A stretch of DNA of 64,000 nt from Gloeocapsopsis crepidinum LEGE 06123 (GTDB taxonomy: Bacteria > Cyanobacteriota > Cyanobacteriia > Cyanobacteriales > Chroococcidiopsidaceae). Positions 47,071 through 57,372 of this stretch are shown piece after piece. The notes below the pieces were generated by a model. That model searched no databases, was not told where the DNA came from, and saw nothing but the letters and a program-made list of their open reading frames with translations. The DNA is taken from NCBI RefSeq assembly GCF_015207655.1, contig NZ_JADEWN010000006.1:62001-126000 (forward strand). The letters are read 5' to 3'. The position numbers were made by a program, and so were the translations under genes. Within the stretch, counting starts at the first letter, position 1; every line of letters begins with the position of its first letter.

Positions 47071-48516
47071 ATGCAATTGCCAAGTTTAACCTGGTTGATG
47101 CAACTCCCAGGATGGGGAAATACGTATTTGCTGGCAAGTGCGACAGAATCTGCGACAGAGGCTTCCTCAGAAGCAGAATATGGAACACTGTTGCTAACAG
47201 CAGTACTGCTGAGTTTGGTCGTCATTTATTTAGCGAGTAAACTAGGCGGAGAATTTTCAAACCGCGTTGGTTTACCACCTGTTTTGGGAGAATTGGTTGG
47301 TGGTGTGTTAGTTGGGGTTTCTGCCTTGCATCTTTTAGCTTTTCCAGAAGCTGGGGTAGAACCTTCTAGTTCTTTGATTATTCGATTTCTAGAATCTACT
47401 GGAGGTCTTACTCCTGATCTAGCAGGCGCTGTGTTTCGCGACCAAAATGATGTTATTAGTGTTTTGGCAGAAATTGGTGTTGTCATTCTGCTGTTTGAAA
47501 TTGGTCTAGAGTCGAATTTAAAGGAATTACTCGATGTTGGTATTCAAGCAACACTAGTCGCGGTGGTAGGGGTAGCTGTCCCTTTTGCGGCTGGTACTGC
47601 GGGATTGATGGTTTTCTTTGGAATTTCAGCTGTTCCAGCAATTTTTGCAGGTGCAGCTTTAACTGCAACGAGTATTGGCATTACGTCGAAGGTTTTGTCT
47701 GAATTGGGGCGACTTAATTCTAAAGAAGGTCAAATTATTTTGGGTGCTGCGGTTATTGACGACGTGTTAGGCATTATTGTCTTAGCGGTCGTTGCTAGCT
47801 TGGCAAAAACTGGTGAGATTGATGTCACCAACGTTGTTTACTTGATTCTTAGTGCGAGTGGTTTCTTAATTGGTGCTATTCTTCTGGGTAAAGTATTCAA
47901 TAAAACGTTTGTCTCCGTAGTGGATCTGTTTAAGACTCGCGGCGGCATTGTCATACCAGCAATCATTTTTGCTTACGCTATGGCATACTTAGCAGCTGTG
48001 ATTCACTTAGAGGCAATTTTAGGTGCTTTTGCGGCTGGTCTAGTATTGGATGAAACCGATAAACGCAAAGAATTGCAACGTCAAGTCATTCCGATCGCTG
48101 ATATCCTAGTACCAATTTTCTTTGTCACTGTAGGTGCAAAAACTGACTTGGGAGTATTGAACCCAGCCAATCCAACAAATCGCGAAGGTTTGTTGATTGC
48201 AAGTTTTTTAATTGCGATCGCGATCGTCGGTAAAGTCGTCACAGGTTTAGCTGTATTTGGTCAACCTGGAATCAATCGTTTGGCGATCGGTGTGGGGATG
48301 ATTCCTCGTGGTGAAGTCGGACTTGTCTTTGCTGGAGTTGGTTCGGCAAGTGGTGCGCTTTCTAAACCGTTAGAAGCAGCGATTATTATGATGGTCATTT
48401 TGACGACCTTTTTAGCACCACCTTTATTGCGGTTTGTATTTCCTGATTCAGAACCAGCAGTTGAATCTGCGGAAGCAGTTCCTGAATTAGATCGGGCAGC
48501 AAATCGGCAACCGTAG
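47071..48516 (+). CDS. Cation:proton antiporter, CPA2 family
   Basis: 481 residues, about 12 membrane segments. Family motifs: VGLPPVLGELVGGVLVGVSAL (first half), AEIGVVILLFEIGLESNLKEL, GAALTATSIGITSKVLSELGRL, IDDVLGIIVLAVVASLA (the ND/D ion-binding pair is IDD), and GAFAAGLVLDETDKRKEL with GMIPRGEVGLVFAGVGSASGAL. The second half is typical of Na+(K+)/H+ antiporters of the NhaS/KefB group. No TrkA domain is present. GGAAGG ribosome site before ATG. Confidence 0.93.
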   Translation: MQLPSLTWLMQLPGWGNTYLLASATESATEASSEAEYGTLLLTAVLLSLVVIYLASKLGGEFSNRVGLPPVLGELVGGVLVGVSALHLLAFPEAGVEPSSSLIIRFLESTGGLTPDLAGAVFRDQNDVISVLAEIGVVILLFEIGLESNLKELLDVGIQATLVAVVGVAVPFAAGTAGLMVFFGISAVPAIFAGAALTATSIGITSKVLSELGRLNSKEGQIILGAAVIDDVLGIIVLAVVASLAKTGEIDVTNVVYLILSASGFLIGAILLGKVFNKTFVSVVDLFKTRGGIVIPAIIFAYAMAYLAAVIHLEAILGAFAAGLVLDETDKRKELQRQVIPIADILVPIFFVTVGAKTDLGVLNPANPTNREGLLIASFLIAIAIVGKVVTGLAVFGQPGINRLAIGVGMIPRGEVGLVFAGVGSASGALSKPLEAAIIMMVILTTFLAPPLLRFVFPDSEPAVESAEAVPELDRAANRQP

Positions 48517-48600
48517 AAGAAAGGGGTGAGGGGCGAGGAGTGAGGGGTGAGAGGAATTATTAAAATCTCTGATAGCTAATCTCCTTGCCCTTAGTACAAA

Positions 48601-49401
48601 TTATTTTGTAGCGACAACGGCGATATTCCAGGCGAAGCGTTTCATTAGAGGTAGTTTTTTGAGAAGGATATCAAACTTTTCTAAGCTTTGATATGTGGGT
48701 GCTAGTCGGGAGTGTTCAAGGATGATTTTCTTCCAGTATCTTTCTTTATTTGGATCTACTTTTTCAATTAAATAAAAGCGGAGGAAGATCCATAAAGTCG
48801 CTAGCCAAAAGGTATCGTAAGTTGTTTTTGAGAAGTGCGATCGCACAAAATCTACAATATTGATATCCAACGGCATTTCATCTTCCGTGCGCACCTTTGT
48901 GGCAATGCGTCGATAGACATTAATCACAGGGTTGTGCCGTAGAGGGTCCCAAAAACAAGCTTTTCCACCTGGCTTAAGAACGCGATGCATTTCTCGAATG
49001 GCTGCGCGGGGGTTAGGGATATGGTGTAGAAGATTTGAGGCATAAACTATATCAAAGGTGTTATCAGGACAATCAAGTGCGATCGCGTTCATTGTGCGTC
49101 CTTGGACTTTCACTCCATTTGCCTCAGCAAGTTTCAATGCAACTTCCACCATTCCTGGTGAATAATCTGCTGCAACACATCTTGCCCCTTTTTTCGCAAA
49201 GTAGACGCTGTTTTCACCCGCGCCACAACCTAAATCTAATAACAACTTGCCTCTAATATCTCCCAGATGATTCAGAATAAAGCGATTTTCGGGGGCAGTA
49301 CAAGCTTCAAAATAATCTCTAACTTGAATTCCTTCGACGTCGATTGTAGAAGCCCATTCGTCATGGAATCGTTGTTCTTTGGCAAATACATCATCGCGCA
49401 T
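48601..49401 (-). CDS. Class I SAM-dependent methyltransferase
   Basis: About 266 residues. SAM motif I LLDLGCGAGENSVYFAKKG, motif post-I CVAADYSPGMVEVALKLAE, motif II FDIVYASNLLHHIPNP and motif III REMHRVLKPGGKACFWDPL. The C-terminal about 90 residues (SHFSKTTYDTFWLATLWIFLRFYLIEKV) have hydrophobic stretches, suggesting a lipid-like or membrane-associated substrate (inference). The ORF track opens at 49449, inside the leuA terminator; ATG 49401 with AGG upstream is preferred. Confidence 0.88.
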   Translation of the reverse strand: MRDDVFAKEQRFHDEWASTIDVEGIQVRDYFEACTAPENRFILNHLGDIRGKLLLDLGCGAGENSVYFAKKGARCVAADYSPGMVEVALKLAEANGVKVQGRTMNAIALDCPDNTFDIVYASNLLHHIPNPRAAIREMHRVLKPGGKACFWDPLRHNPVINVYRRIATKVRTEDEMPLDINIVDFVRSHFSKTTYDTFWLATLWIFLRFYLIEKVDPNKERYWKKIILEHSRLAPTYQSLEKFDILLKKLPLMKRFAWNIAVVATK

Positions 49402-49418
49402 GATGACCTGGCTGCAAA

Positions 49419-49442
49419 TAAAAAAGGTGGGCATTGCCCACC
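49419..49442 (-). terminator. Rho-independent terminator of leuA
   Basis: On the minus strand GGTGGGC (49442-49436), 3-base loop, GCCCACC (49432-49426), then TTTTTTATTT: a 7-bp GC-rich stem with T tract, 10 bases after the leuA stop. It also separates leuA from the methyltransferase gene. Confidence 0.9.
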
Positions 49443-49452
49443 CTATCATGTT

Positions 49453-51042
49453 TTACACGGTTAATTGTTGCTGCTTATTCTGGATGGCAGCATACAAACG
49501 ATTCAGGGCGTTAACGTACGCTTGGGCTGAGGCAACGATGATATCTGTATTAGCTGCATGACCAGAATACACGCGATCTTCATAACGCAGGCGAATTGTG
49601 ACTTCACCGATCGCATCAATCCCCGCAGTCACTGACTGAACAGAAAACTCAATGAGTTGATTGGGGACATTCACCACGCGGTTAATTGCCTTATAGACAG
49701 CATCAACGGGTCCGGTTCCAATTGCCGCATCGGTTAATTCTTCGCCTTCAGGAGTACGAATCGACACAGTAGCAGTGGGACACGCGCGATCGCCACAGGA
49801 GACTTGCACAAACTCTAAACGAAATAGTTCTGGCGTTTGTTGAATTTCATCGTTGACGATTGCTTCTAAATCCCAATCAGAAATTTCTTTTTTCTTATCT
49901 GCTAAGTCTTTAAACCGCAAAAATGCTTTATTTAAATCTGTTTCCGACAGTTCAAATCCCAATTCCTTTAGACGAGTGCGGAAGGCGTTACGTCCTGAAT
50001 GTTTGCCTAAGACGATTTGATTATCAGTTAAGCCGATGGATTGGGCATCCATAATTTCATACGTCAGCTTATTTTTCAATACCCCATCTTGATGAATTCC
50101 AGATTCGTGGGCAAAAGCATTTGCCCCAACAATCGCCTTATTTGGCTGTACTAGCATCCCTGTTAAGTTAGAAACAAGTCGGGAAGTTTTATAAATCTGG
50201 TGCGTATCAATATTTGTCAAAGGTGCTTCAGACTCAACTGGGCGACCTAAATAAGGGTTATAGTGTTGCCGTCTGACGTGTAGCGCCATGACTAATTCTT
50301 CTAAGGCTGCATTGCCAGCGCGTTCCCCAATACCGTTAATCGTACATTCGAGTTGTCGCGCTCCATTCTTAACGGCTTCTAAGAAGTTAGCAACAGCTAA
50401 ACCTAAGTCATTATGACCGTGAACCGAAATAATTGCTTGGTCAATATTCGGAACGTTCTCTTTTATACCACGAATCAGCGCTCCAAATTCACTAGGGGTG
50501 GTGTAACCTACGGTGTCCGGAATATTAATTGTTTTTGCTCCAGCCGCGATCGCGCGTTCTAGCACTTGATACAAGTACTCTGGATCAGTGCGTACCGCAT
50601 CCATTGGGGAAAATTCTACATCATCCATGAAAGATTTAGCATAGGCGACCATTTCTTCGGCGATCGCTAACACCTCAGAACGGGATTTCTTCAACTGGTA
50701 CTCTAGATGAATATCTGACGTGGAAATAAATGTATGAATTCTTGCTTTAGTAGCTGGCTTTAATGCCTCTGCTGCTGCTTTAATATCATCCTTGATTGCT
50801 CTTGCCAAACTACAAATTACAGGACCATCTTCAGTACCCACAGTTTCGGCAATTTGCTGTACTGCATTAAAGTCTCCAGGACTGGCAAATGCAAATCCAG
50901 CTTCGATAATATCTACACCCAACCGTGACAGTTGGCGAGCAATCATCACTTTCTCTTCTACATTTAATGTGGCACCAGGACATTGTTCTCCGTCCCGCAA
51001 TGTTGTGTCAAAGATAATGATGCGATCTTGTTGTGCGTGCAT
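49453..51042 (-). CDS. leuA: 2-isopropylmalate synthase
   Basis: First committed step of leucine synthesis; condenses acetyl-CoA with 3-methyl-2-oxobutanoate. 529 residues, the LeuA1-type length. Seen: [18 protein letters not shown] (catalytic and metal site), [46 protein letters not shown] (HxxNDxG metal ligand), [18 protein letters not shown] and the C-terminal leucine-feedback domain ([21 protein letters not shown]...[20 protein letters not shown]). AAGGAG ribosome site. A terminator follows. Confidence 0.97.
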   Translation of the reverse strand: MHAQQDRIIIFDTTLRDGEQCPGATLNVEEKVMIARQLSRLGVDIIEAGFAFASPGDFNAVQQIAETVGTEDGPVICSLARAIKDDIKAAAEALKPATKARIHTFISTSDIHLEYQLKKSRSEVLAIAEEMVAYAKSFMDDVEFSPMDAVRTDPEYLYQVLERAIAAGAKTINIPDTVGYTTPSEFGALIRGIKENVPNIDQAIISVHGHNDLGLAVANFLEAVKNGARQLECTINGIGERAGNAALEELVMALHVRRQHYNPYLGRPVESEAPLTNIDTHQIYKTSRLVSNLTGMLVQPNKAIVGANAFAHESGIHQDGVLKNKLTYEIMDAQSIGLTDNQIVLGKHSGRNAFRTRLKELGFELSETDLNKAFLRFKDLADKKKEISDWDLEAIVNDEIQQTPELFRLEFVQVSCGDRACPTATVSIRTPEGEELTDAAIGTGPVDAVYKAINRVVNVPNQLIEFSVQSVTAGIDAIGEVTIRLRYEDRVYSGHAANTDIIVASAQAYVNALNRLYAAIQNKQQQLTV

Positions 51043-51201
51043 AGTACTCCTTATTTGATGTTGTTTGTGTCAACTTATTCTTGATTTCTACTACAGCAAT
51101 CGTAAATTATATGTAAACACGTTCATGCTATTGCTCTGTATACTCTGCCTTTTGTTCTTTGTATTTAAGTCTAAAATATCAACTATATTCCAACTAAATT
51201 A

Positions 51202-51723
51202 TTAATAATCTACTTTCTCTATGTATTCTCTAATATCATTTAAATCAATATATCTATCAGTAGCATTCCGTAATTCTCGTGCAATCATTCCTTCTGTGGA
51301 TACTACAGTAATGTGAGTATCTTTTGATCGTAATAGCTCAATTGCTCGTTCAAAATCTCCATCTCCACTAAATAAAATAACATGGTTATATTGCTCTACA
51401 GTATTAAACATATCTACGACAATTTCAATATCTAGGTTCGCTTTTTGCGAATAACGTCCAGAGGTATCGTCGTAATATTCTTTAAGAATTTTATGCCGTA
51501 CTGTATATCCTAAGCTGATTAATGCATCTCTAAAACCACGCTGATCTTGTGGATCTTTTAAGCCGGTATACCAAAAGGCATTGATTAATATCGTCTCTGG
51601 CTGCTCTGTTTTAAAGTATTCCAATACTCTTCTTGGATCGAAAAACCAACCATTTTTTTGTTGCGCATAGAACATATTATTGCCGTCTACAAAAATAGAC
51701 GTGCGGTTTATTAAGCATGCCAT
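51202..51723 (-). CDS. NYN domain-containing protein (LabA/PIN-like)
   Basis: 173 residues with a PIN-like NYN fold: TSIFVDGNNMFYAQQKNGWFFDPRRVL (first Asp), KANLDIEIVVDMFNTVEQYNHVILFSGDGDFERAI (second and third Asp, the LabA signature SGDGDF), and VVSTEGMIARELRNATDRYIDLNDI. NYN proteins include the cyanobacterial clock protein LabA and predicted RNases of the 'LabA/DUF88' family. No fused domain. Function in this organism unknown; it stands alone between leuA and a long gap. Confidence 0.9.
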   Translation of the reverse strand: MACLINRTSIFVDGNNMFYAQQKNGWFFDPRRVLEYFKTEQPETILINAFWYTGLKDPQDQRGFRDALISLGYTVRHKILKEYYDDTSGRYSQKANLDIEIVVDMFNTVEQYNHVILFSGDGDFERAIELLRSKDTHITVVSTEGMIARELRNATDRYIDLNDIREYIEKVDY

Positions 51724-52682
51724 AAAAGTTAAACCTAAAAGCTTAGAAAAATAGTTAGTTTCCTTTTGATTTATATTGCAACTTATATAGCGTTTCTATT
51801 TGATTTATGAACATCTCCTTGGGGCTGCTAATTATTCAAGAGTCACTTTTTCACTATTTGATCGGCATACTAGCTTCTCTTTCGTTAGCCATTAGCCACT
51901 CTTCTAGTACGTTATCAAATTCACAAATCATTTAGAAGTACTATATTACTTAAAATAATTGAATAAAATATATTTTTCCGAAGCCGCAAAATATGCCGCA
52001 TTTTTTAGAAAATCCTTTGTTCAGGTTACTGTTTCAGATAATACACAATTGCCTTTTGTTTCTACCCTACTGTCACATAGCATCTAAACATTTTTTGAGG
52101 TTTAATGCTTTTTTGCAATAACTCCTACCAATTTTTTCCTAGCTTGTTGCTCTCAGTACTTACTAAAACACACAGTATAGCTGGCTAAAATTGTTTAAAT
52201 CGCTGCTACTGCCACTAATTTTAGGCTTTAATGTAGCTTAGTAATACCTCCTAAATAGCGTGTAAACTGATAATAAGACATAATAAGTTTAGTCACAAAT
52301 ATAAATCTGAGTTGTCGTTTTATGCTTGTCGGCTGAATTATAACAGTCTCTACACTCTGAGAAATTTATAATCACAGGCACAGTCTATAGTATTAATGCT
52401 AACGCTACTTCTTAGGCACCTATTAGTGTCGATGACAGCAAGTAGTTTTGCTTAAATATAGACAGCACGAGACAACTCTTTAATTTTGGAGATTTTCCAT
52501 TGTCGAATAAAATTGTTGATAGGGTACATAGTACCAGAGATTTTTACTGCCTAAGTATAAATGCTATTGCGAGTAATATATGCATATCATAGCTAAATTC
52601 GGTTGATATTGAAATTTTGAGAGATTAACTTAGAAAAGACAAAATCAGGTTGTTGTAGGGAAAACAAGCTTCCAGGCAAGAT
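51724..52682. other. Long divergent intergenic region, 959 bp, no gene recognised
   Basis: Between the NYN gene (minus) and the CHASE2-kinase gene (plus). AT-rich; no repeat copies of the families above and no RNA gene recognised. Its length leaves room for regulatory RNA or a small gene that I cannot support. Confidence 0.5.
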
Positions 52683-55085
52683 ATGACACAACACGATACA
52701 GCATCCAAGCTCCAGAAAAAAGACTCAGCTGGTAAGCGATCGCCTAAAGTGCATAAAGCAACGACAAAAATCACTGCAATATTGACGGTACGTCAATCGT
52801 TACGTCTTGCCTGGATCGGACACATTCTTACAATAGCTTGGGCAATCGCAGCTGCGATCGCAATAGGCGGAAATTGGCGATTAGTTCAGCTGTGGGAATC
52901 TCATGTTCAGACAATGTTTTTTGAATTACGCGGATCAGTAGCACCACCAGAGGATATTGTCATTTTGGCGATTGATGAGCCATCATTATCAATACCCAAG
53001 CAATTGTTGGAAGCAGATCCACAAAAATATGCTTATTTGGAACCACTGAAAGCTTGGGCATGGCAACGTGCTGCGTATGCACAAGTAATCGATCAGTTGA
53101 TGGCAGCAGGTGCAAAAGTCGTTGCTTTGGATATTTTATTTACCAATCCTAGTAGCTACGGTTCCGCTGACGATCAACAATTAGCTCAAGTATTGCAGCG
53201 CTATCCTGGTAAAGTAGCATTGGCTGCCGAGTATGCAGAAGCAGAAATTTATCAAGGTAGATTAATTCAATTAATCCAGCCCGAACGCTTATTTTGGACG
53301 AAACCGCATTCAATTGGCACAATTAATTTTCCGCTAGAAGCTGATGGGAAAGTTCATCGGTTTGCAAGTACTTTCCCACAGTTATTGTCACAACAAGAAG
53401 AATACCCAAAAGATACACTGGAAGAACTGAAAGATTTCCCTTCATTTGAAGAGGCAGTGGCTAAAGCCGCTAACCCTGCGTTTGTCAAACCTCAAGCAGA
53501 GTATATTAATTTTTATGGTCCAGCTGGGACATTTGAGCAGATTTCTTTTTGGCACGTATTAGATCCTGAAAACTGGAATACTTATTTACAGCAAGGAAGG
53601 TATTTCAAAGATAAAATTGTTATAGTTGGGGCAACTGCGGCTTCACTACAGGATTTTCATGGAGCACCATTTGCTGGAAGTTGGTTGTATCCACAGCAAA
53701 TGTCAGGAGTAGAAATTCAAGCGAATGCGATCGCAACTTTACTAAATAATCGTGCGATCGCACAAGGAATTCCTAACACTAATATCTGTAGCTTGTTTGT
53801 ACTACTTTTGGTTGGTGGAAGTGCATTTTTAATTAGAAGATCTAAGCGCACTGTTATTCAATGTGCATCGACCGCAGGAATTATGATTTTCTGGGTCAGT
53901 CTGAGTTATTTCAGTTTCATATATGGTCGTTTGTATTTTCCTGTTGCTGTTCCTTTGGTTGCGATCTCTCTTGCCAGCTTTTCCTACTTAGGTACAGGTG
54001 TAGCAAGTGAAAGATTGAGAAAAAGGAGTTTACACCGTAGCTTAGAACGTTATGCATCATCTCCAATTGTGCAAGAAATTATTAGTCAACAAGATGACCT
54101 ACAATACCTACTTGAGCAACGTGAGCTAGCAACGATTGGAAAGCTCCTTGGCGGGCGTTATAAAATTGTCAGAGTATTAGGTGCTGGTGGCTTTAGTGAA
54201 ACCTATGTAGCAGAGGACAGACAACGCCCAGGTAGTCCACTATGTGTTGTTAAACAACTTAAACTTGCTAGCAACAATCCCAAACACTTCCAACTTGCTA
54301 GACGTTTGTTTCAATTAGAGGCAGAAACCCTAGAAAAGTTGGGAACCCATGACCAAATTCCTCAACTGCTGGCGTACTTTGATGAAGGTGAAGAATTTTA
54401 TCTTGTGCAAGAGTTGGTTATTGGTCATCCTCTTAGCCAGGAGATTCCTCCAGGTAGACCAATGCCAGAATCTACAGTTGTCACAATAATATACGAACTT
54501 CTACAAACTTTAGAATTTGTTCACAGTCATGGAGTCATTCATCGAGACATCAAACCGAGTAATATCATTCGGCGACACTCCGACAATAAGCTTGTGCTAA
54601 TTGACTTTGGTGCAGTCAAAGAAGTAAGTAACCAATTATTAGATCAAGAGGGGCAAAGTAGCTTTACTATCGGAATTGGTACTCAAGGCTATGCTCCCAG
54701 TGAACAATGTGCAGGTCGTGTTAGATATAGTAGTGACATTTATGCATTGGGCATGACAGGTATTAGAGCTTTAACTGGATTATCTCCTCATGAGTTGCAG
54801 CTAGATGTAAACACGGGAGAAACACTCTGGATGGACAAAGCTCAAGTTAGTCATGAGTTTGCTACAGTTTTGTGTAAAATGGTGCGTCATGATTTTACCC
54901 AACGCTATCAATCTGCGTTAGAAGCTTTATCTGACTTTAAGCAACTAGTAAATTTGCATACTAGCTCTTTAAAAATAGACGATAACTTACCTGTAGATGA
55001 CTACGATGCTCCTACAACACCTTGGGGTATTGCAACTACCGAAATTGCTGATCCGAATTCTACTATTGTTTTGCCGCCACAGTAG
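52683..55085 (+). CDS. CHASE2 domain serine/threonine protein kinase
   Basis: 800 residues. A short basic cytoplasmic leader and a membrane segment (IGHILTIAWAIAAAIAIGG, about 45-62) precede the extracytoplasmic CHASE2 sensor (VAPPEDIVILAIDEPSL to about 355). Two or three membrane segments follow (NICSLFVLLLVGGSAFLI; STAGIMIFWVSLSYFSF; FPVAVPLVAISLASFSYL). The C-terminal kinase has GRYKIVRVLGAGGFSETYVAED (Gly loop), VVKQL (Lys), VIHRDIKPSNII, LIDFGAVKE (DFG), then GTQGYAPSEQ. All catalytic residues are present. Its 3' end faces that of the FecR gene, 114 bases away. Confidence 0.93.
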   Translation: MTQHDTASKLQKKDSAGKRSPKVHKATTKITAILTVRQSLRLAWIGHILTIAWAIAAAIAIGGNWRLVQLWESHVQTMFFELRGSVAPPEDIVILAIDEPSLSIPKQLLEADPQKYAYLEPLKAWAWQRAAYAQVIDQLMAAGAKVVALDILFTNPSSYGSADDQQLAQVLQRYPGKVALAAEYAEAEIYQGRLIQLIQPERLFWTKPHSIGTINFPLEADGKVHRFASTFPQLLSQQEEYPKDTLEELKDFPSFEEAVAKAANPAFVKPQAEYINFYGPAGTFEQISFWHVLDPENWNTYLQQGRYFKDKIVIVGATAASLQDFHGAPFAGSWLYPQQMSGVEIQANAIATLLNNRAIAQGIPNTNICSLFVLLLVGGSAFLIRRSKRTVIQCASTAGIMIFWVSLSYFSFIYGRLYFPVAVPLVAISLASFSYLGTGVASERLRKRSLHRSLERYASSPIVQEIISQQDDLQYLLEQRELATIGKLLGGRYKIVRVLGAGGFSETYVAEDRQRPGSPLCVVKQLKLASNNPKHFQLARRLFQLEAETLEKLGTHDQIPQLLAYFDEGEEFYLVQELVIGHPLSQEIPPGRPMPESTVVTIIYELLQTLEFVHSHGVIHRDIKPSNIIRRHSDNKLVLIDFGAVKEVSNQLLDQEGQSSFTIGIGTQGYAPSEQCAGRVRYSSDIYALGMTGIRALTGLSPHELQLDVNTGETLWMDKAQVSHEFATVLCKMVRHDFTQRYQSALEALSDFKQLVNLHTSSLKIDDNLPVDDYDAPTTPWGIATTEIADPNSTIVLPPQ

Positions 55086-55199
55086 TTAATTGCAGTACAG
55101 ATATACTGTTCTACTTGTGGCGGTATTTGTTGTGCTACCGCGGTAAGAAGCTTTGCCAGCAATGTGAAAAAACAGCTAATTGCAATTTTATAGCTCTTG

Positions 55200-57041
55200 T
55201 TATAGCTCCATTGGTATAGATTCTTCAATTGGAGATGGCGTGTTATCAACTGGTTGTTCTATTGGTGTGTTATCGATAGGCTCAGTTGGCGTGTTGTCAA
55301 CAGGCTCAGTTGGTGTGTTATCGATAGGCTCAGTTGGCGTGTTGTCAACAGGCTCAGTTGGTGTGTTATCGATAGGCTCAGTTGGCGTGTTATCAACTGG
55401 TTGTTCTATTGGTGTGTTATCAACTGGTTGTTCTATCGGAGTGTTATCAACTGGTTGTTCTATCGGAGTGTTATCGATAGGCTCAGTTGAGGTATTGTCA
55501 ACTGGTTGTTCTATCGGGATATTGTCAACTGGTTGTTCTATCGGAGTGTTATCGATAGGCTCAGTTGGCGTGTTATCAACTGGTTGTTCTATTGGTGTGT
55601 TGTCAACAGGCTCAGTTGGTGTGTTATCGATAGGCTCAGTTGGCGTGTTATCAACAGGTTCAGGTGGTGTGTTATCAACTGGTTGTTCTATCGGGGTATT
55701 GTCAACAGGTTCAGGTGGTATGTTATCAACTGGTTGTTCTATCGGGGTGCTGTCAACAGGCTCAGTTGGCGTATTGTCAACTGGTTCAGGTGGTGTGTTA
55801 TCAACTGGTTGTTCTATCGGGGTATTGTCAACAGGCTCAGTTGGCGTGTTATCAACTGGTTCAGGTGGTGTGTTATCAACTGGTTGTTCTATTGGCGTAT
55901 TGTCAACAGGCTCAGTTGGTAGTGTAGTAGGAGTTTCCTCTGTTGTTGGTGGTGTATTATCTCCAGTTGTTGGTGGAGTTGTAGGAGATTGAGTATTGTT
56001 AGATGTTCCACCAGTTGTTGGTGTATCATTTTCTAGCGGTGGTGTTACTGGTTCAGCATCATCAGCAGAAGAATTAGGCGGTGTTGTATTGTCTACTGGA
56101 TCTGTGCCGTCTCTCACTTCGTTATCAGGCGGCTGCTGATTATTGCTACCTCCATTTGTAGTGTTAGTTGTACTGCTTGGTGTGCTTTCAGGTGATGGTG
56201 TTGTAGAAGTATTGTTGCCTTGATTTGATGGAGTTGGTGTTGTAGAAGTATTGTTGCCTTGAGTTTGTTGAGTGTCTCTAGCTGAATTGCTGGGAGACTG
56301 AACAAATGATGGATTTTCAACTACTCCTTCGCCTCTCACTGGCTGCTTTGAAGCGGCAGCTGCCGCAGTTTCTGCTTGAACACTAGACAATGCAGGATCA
56401 GCTGATGGGTTAGTATTTGGTCGATTTAAATTCAGTTGCTGTACTAGATCGCTCGTTTCATAAAAAGTATTCAGATCAAACTCATACAGTTGCTCAATTC
56501 TATCATCAACGACAACTGCCATTTGCCCAGCTTCAAGGACTTCGCTTTGAGAAGCGCTTTCATTAAAAACTTCAATATTACTATCTGTTAAAGCTCCAAC
56601 AATTGTTGTATCAGTATCGGGTATGTAGCGTACAAATAATGCCGAGCCTCTGATTGCTGCAGCTGCATTTGGTGTTTGAATACCTGTTACTCCTCTTCCT
56701 GGAGGAATGAGCAATAGTACTGTTCCGTTTGATAATCTAAATCTACGCGTTTTTGCGATGAAGCGGAATACTGCTTGTTCTCCAACCCTTGCTAAGGAGC
56801 CATCATTGAAACGTAATTCTGCCAACGAAGAACGACCTGTTGACAATGCATCTCCAGGTTGAATTGCATCTGACAATCGCGCTGGGCGTGGTGTGCGATT
56901 TTGTGGTAGCAGGCGCACTAGGTTACGTATGTTTTGCACGACGGCTCGTGTCAAAGTAGTTTCAGCACTAGCCTTCTTAGCTATTGGCAGCGTCATGCTC
57001 CAAAAAACAAAGGTAAGGATAAGGACGAACTTGCGAGACAT
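55200..57041 (-). CDS. FecR domain-containing secreted protein with a 27-unit repeat tail
   Basis: 613 residues. A signal peptide (FVLILTFVFWSMTLPIAKKASA, cleavage near 26) is followed by the FecR domain (DAIQPGDALSTGRSSLAELRFNDGSLARVGEQAVFRF...TPNAAAAIRGSALFVRYIP...), a Pro/Ser/Thr/Asn-rich linker (about 230-375), then 27 copies of an 8-9-residue unit P[VI]DNTP[TIP]E(Q). The FecR domain in non-TonB settings is a periplasmic binding or signalling module. The repeat tail is rich in Pro, Asp and Thr and likely extended, perhaps spanning the periplasm or surface. Divergent from the beta-barrel gene. Confidence 0.9.
   Translation of the reverse strand: MSRKFVLILTFVFWSMTLPIAKKASAETTLTRAVVQNIRNLVRLLPQNRTPRPARLSDAIQPGDALSTGRSSLAELRFNDGSLARVGEQAVFRFIAKTRRFRLSNGTVLLLIPPGRGVTGIQTPNAAAAIRGSALFVRYIPDTDTTIVGALTDSNIEVFNESASQSEVLEAGQMAVVVDDRIEQLYEFDLNTFYETSDLVQQLNLNRPNTNPSADPALSSVQAETAAAAASKQPVRGEGVVENPSFVQSPSNSARDTQQTQGNNTSTTPTPSNQGNNTSTTPSPESTPSSTTNTTNGGSNNQQPPDNEVRDGTDPVDNTTPPNSSADDAEPVTPPLENDTPTTGGTSNNTQSPTTPPTTGDNTPPTTEETPTTLPTEPVDNTPIEQPVDNTPPEPVDNTPTEPVDNTPIEQPVDNTPPEPVDNTPTEPVDSTPIEQPVDNIPPEPVDNTPIEQPVDNTPPEPVDNTPTEPIDNTPTEPVDNTPIEQPVDNTPTEPIDNTPIEQPVDNIPIEQPVDNTSTEPIDNTPIEQPVDNTPIEQPVDNTPIEQPVDNTPTEPIDNTPTEPVDNTPTEPIDNTPTEPVDNTPTEPIDNTPIEQPVDNTPSPIEESIPMEL
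55236..55910 (-). repeat. Minisatellite encoding the FecR protein tail (24/27-bp units)
   Basis: 27 tandem in-frame units of 24 or 27 bp (about 15 eight-residue and 11 nine-residue units plus the last) with near-identical sequence, so copy number can change without breaking the frame. Confidence 0.9.
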
Positions 57042-57372
57042 GGCTTTTAGTGCCTAAAAAGGGTGAACAAGTGCCAAAGCAATCAGACGAAGTTTCTGAT
57101 TTCCAAGTTTCATCATGCCAAATTACATCGTTGCAGAAGCCATTAAAATAGCAAATTTCCCCGAATAAATTTCATCTACTCATTTTAATCAGCTAGTTCT
57201 TAAACTTCACTCTTCTAGTAATAATAAGGAACATTTTTTTTGTCTAAGCAAGATGCGGTCTAAATAATATTACGTTTGGATAAATTTTTTTTGGATCTAA
57301 GAACAACTATCTGATGTGTAAATTTTTTATAACTATTTTGTATTCAACAGATTTTGTGTATAATTATATACT
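57042..57372. other. Divergent promoter region of the FecR and beta-barrel genes
   Basis: 331 bp, AT-rich. A TATAAT hexamer at 57359-57364 with TTGTAT 15 bases before it lies directly upstream of the GTG start at 57373. No repeat or RNA recognised. Confidence 0.45.

Noticed and set aside
55094-55107. AGTACAGATATACT, one mismatch from the LexA consensus
   Set aside because: Lies between the convergent 3' ends of the kinase and FecR genes, so it cannot be a promoter site; it is a reminder that such matches arise by chance.
55180-55992. 270-codon plus-strand ORF (and frames 55254-55490, 55506-55922, 55640-55927) opposite the FecR gene
   Set aside because: Produced by the tandem repeat of the FecR gene read backwards. 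The FecR frame has a signal peptide and a known domain; the opposite frames have none.
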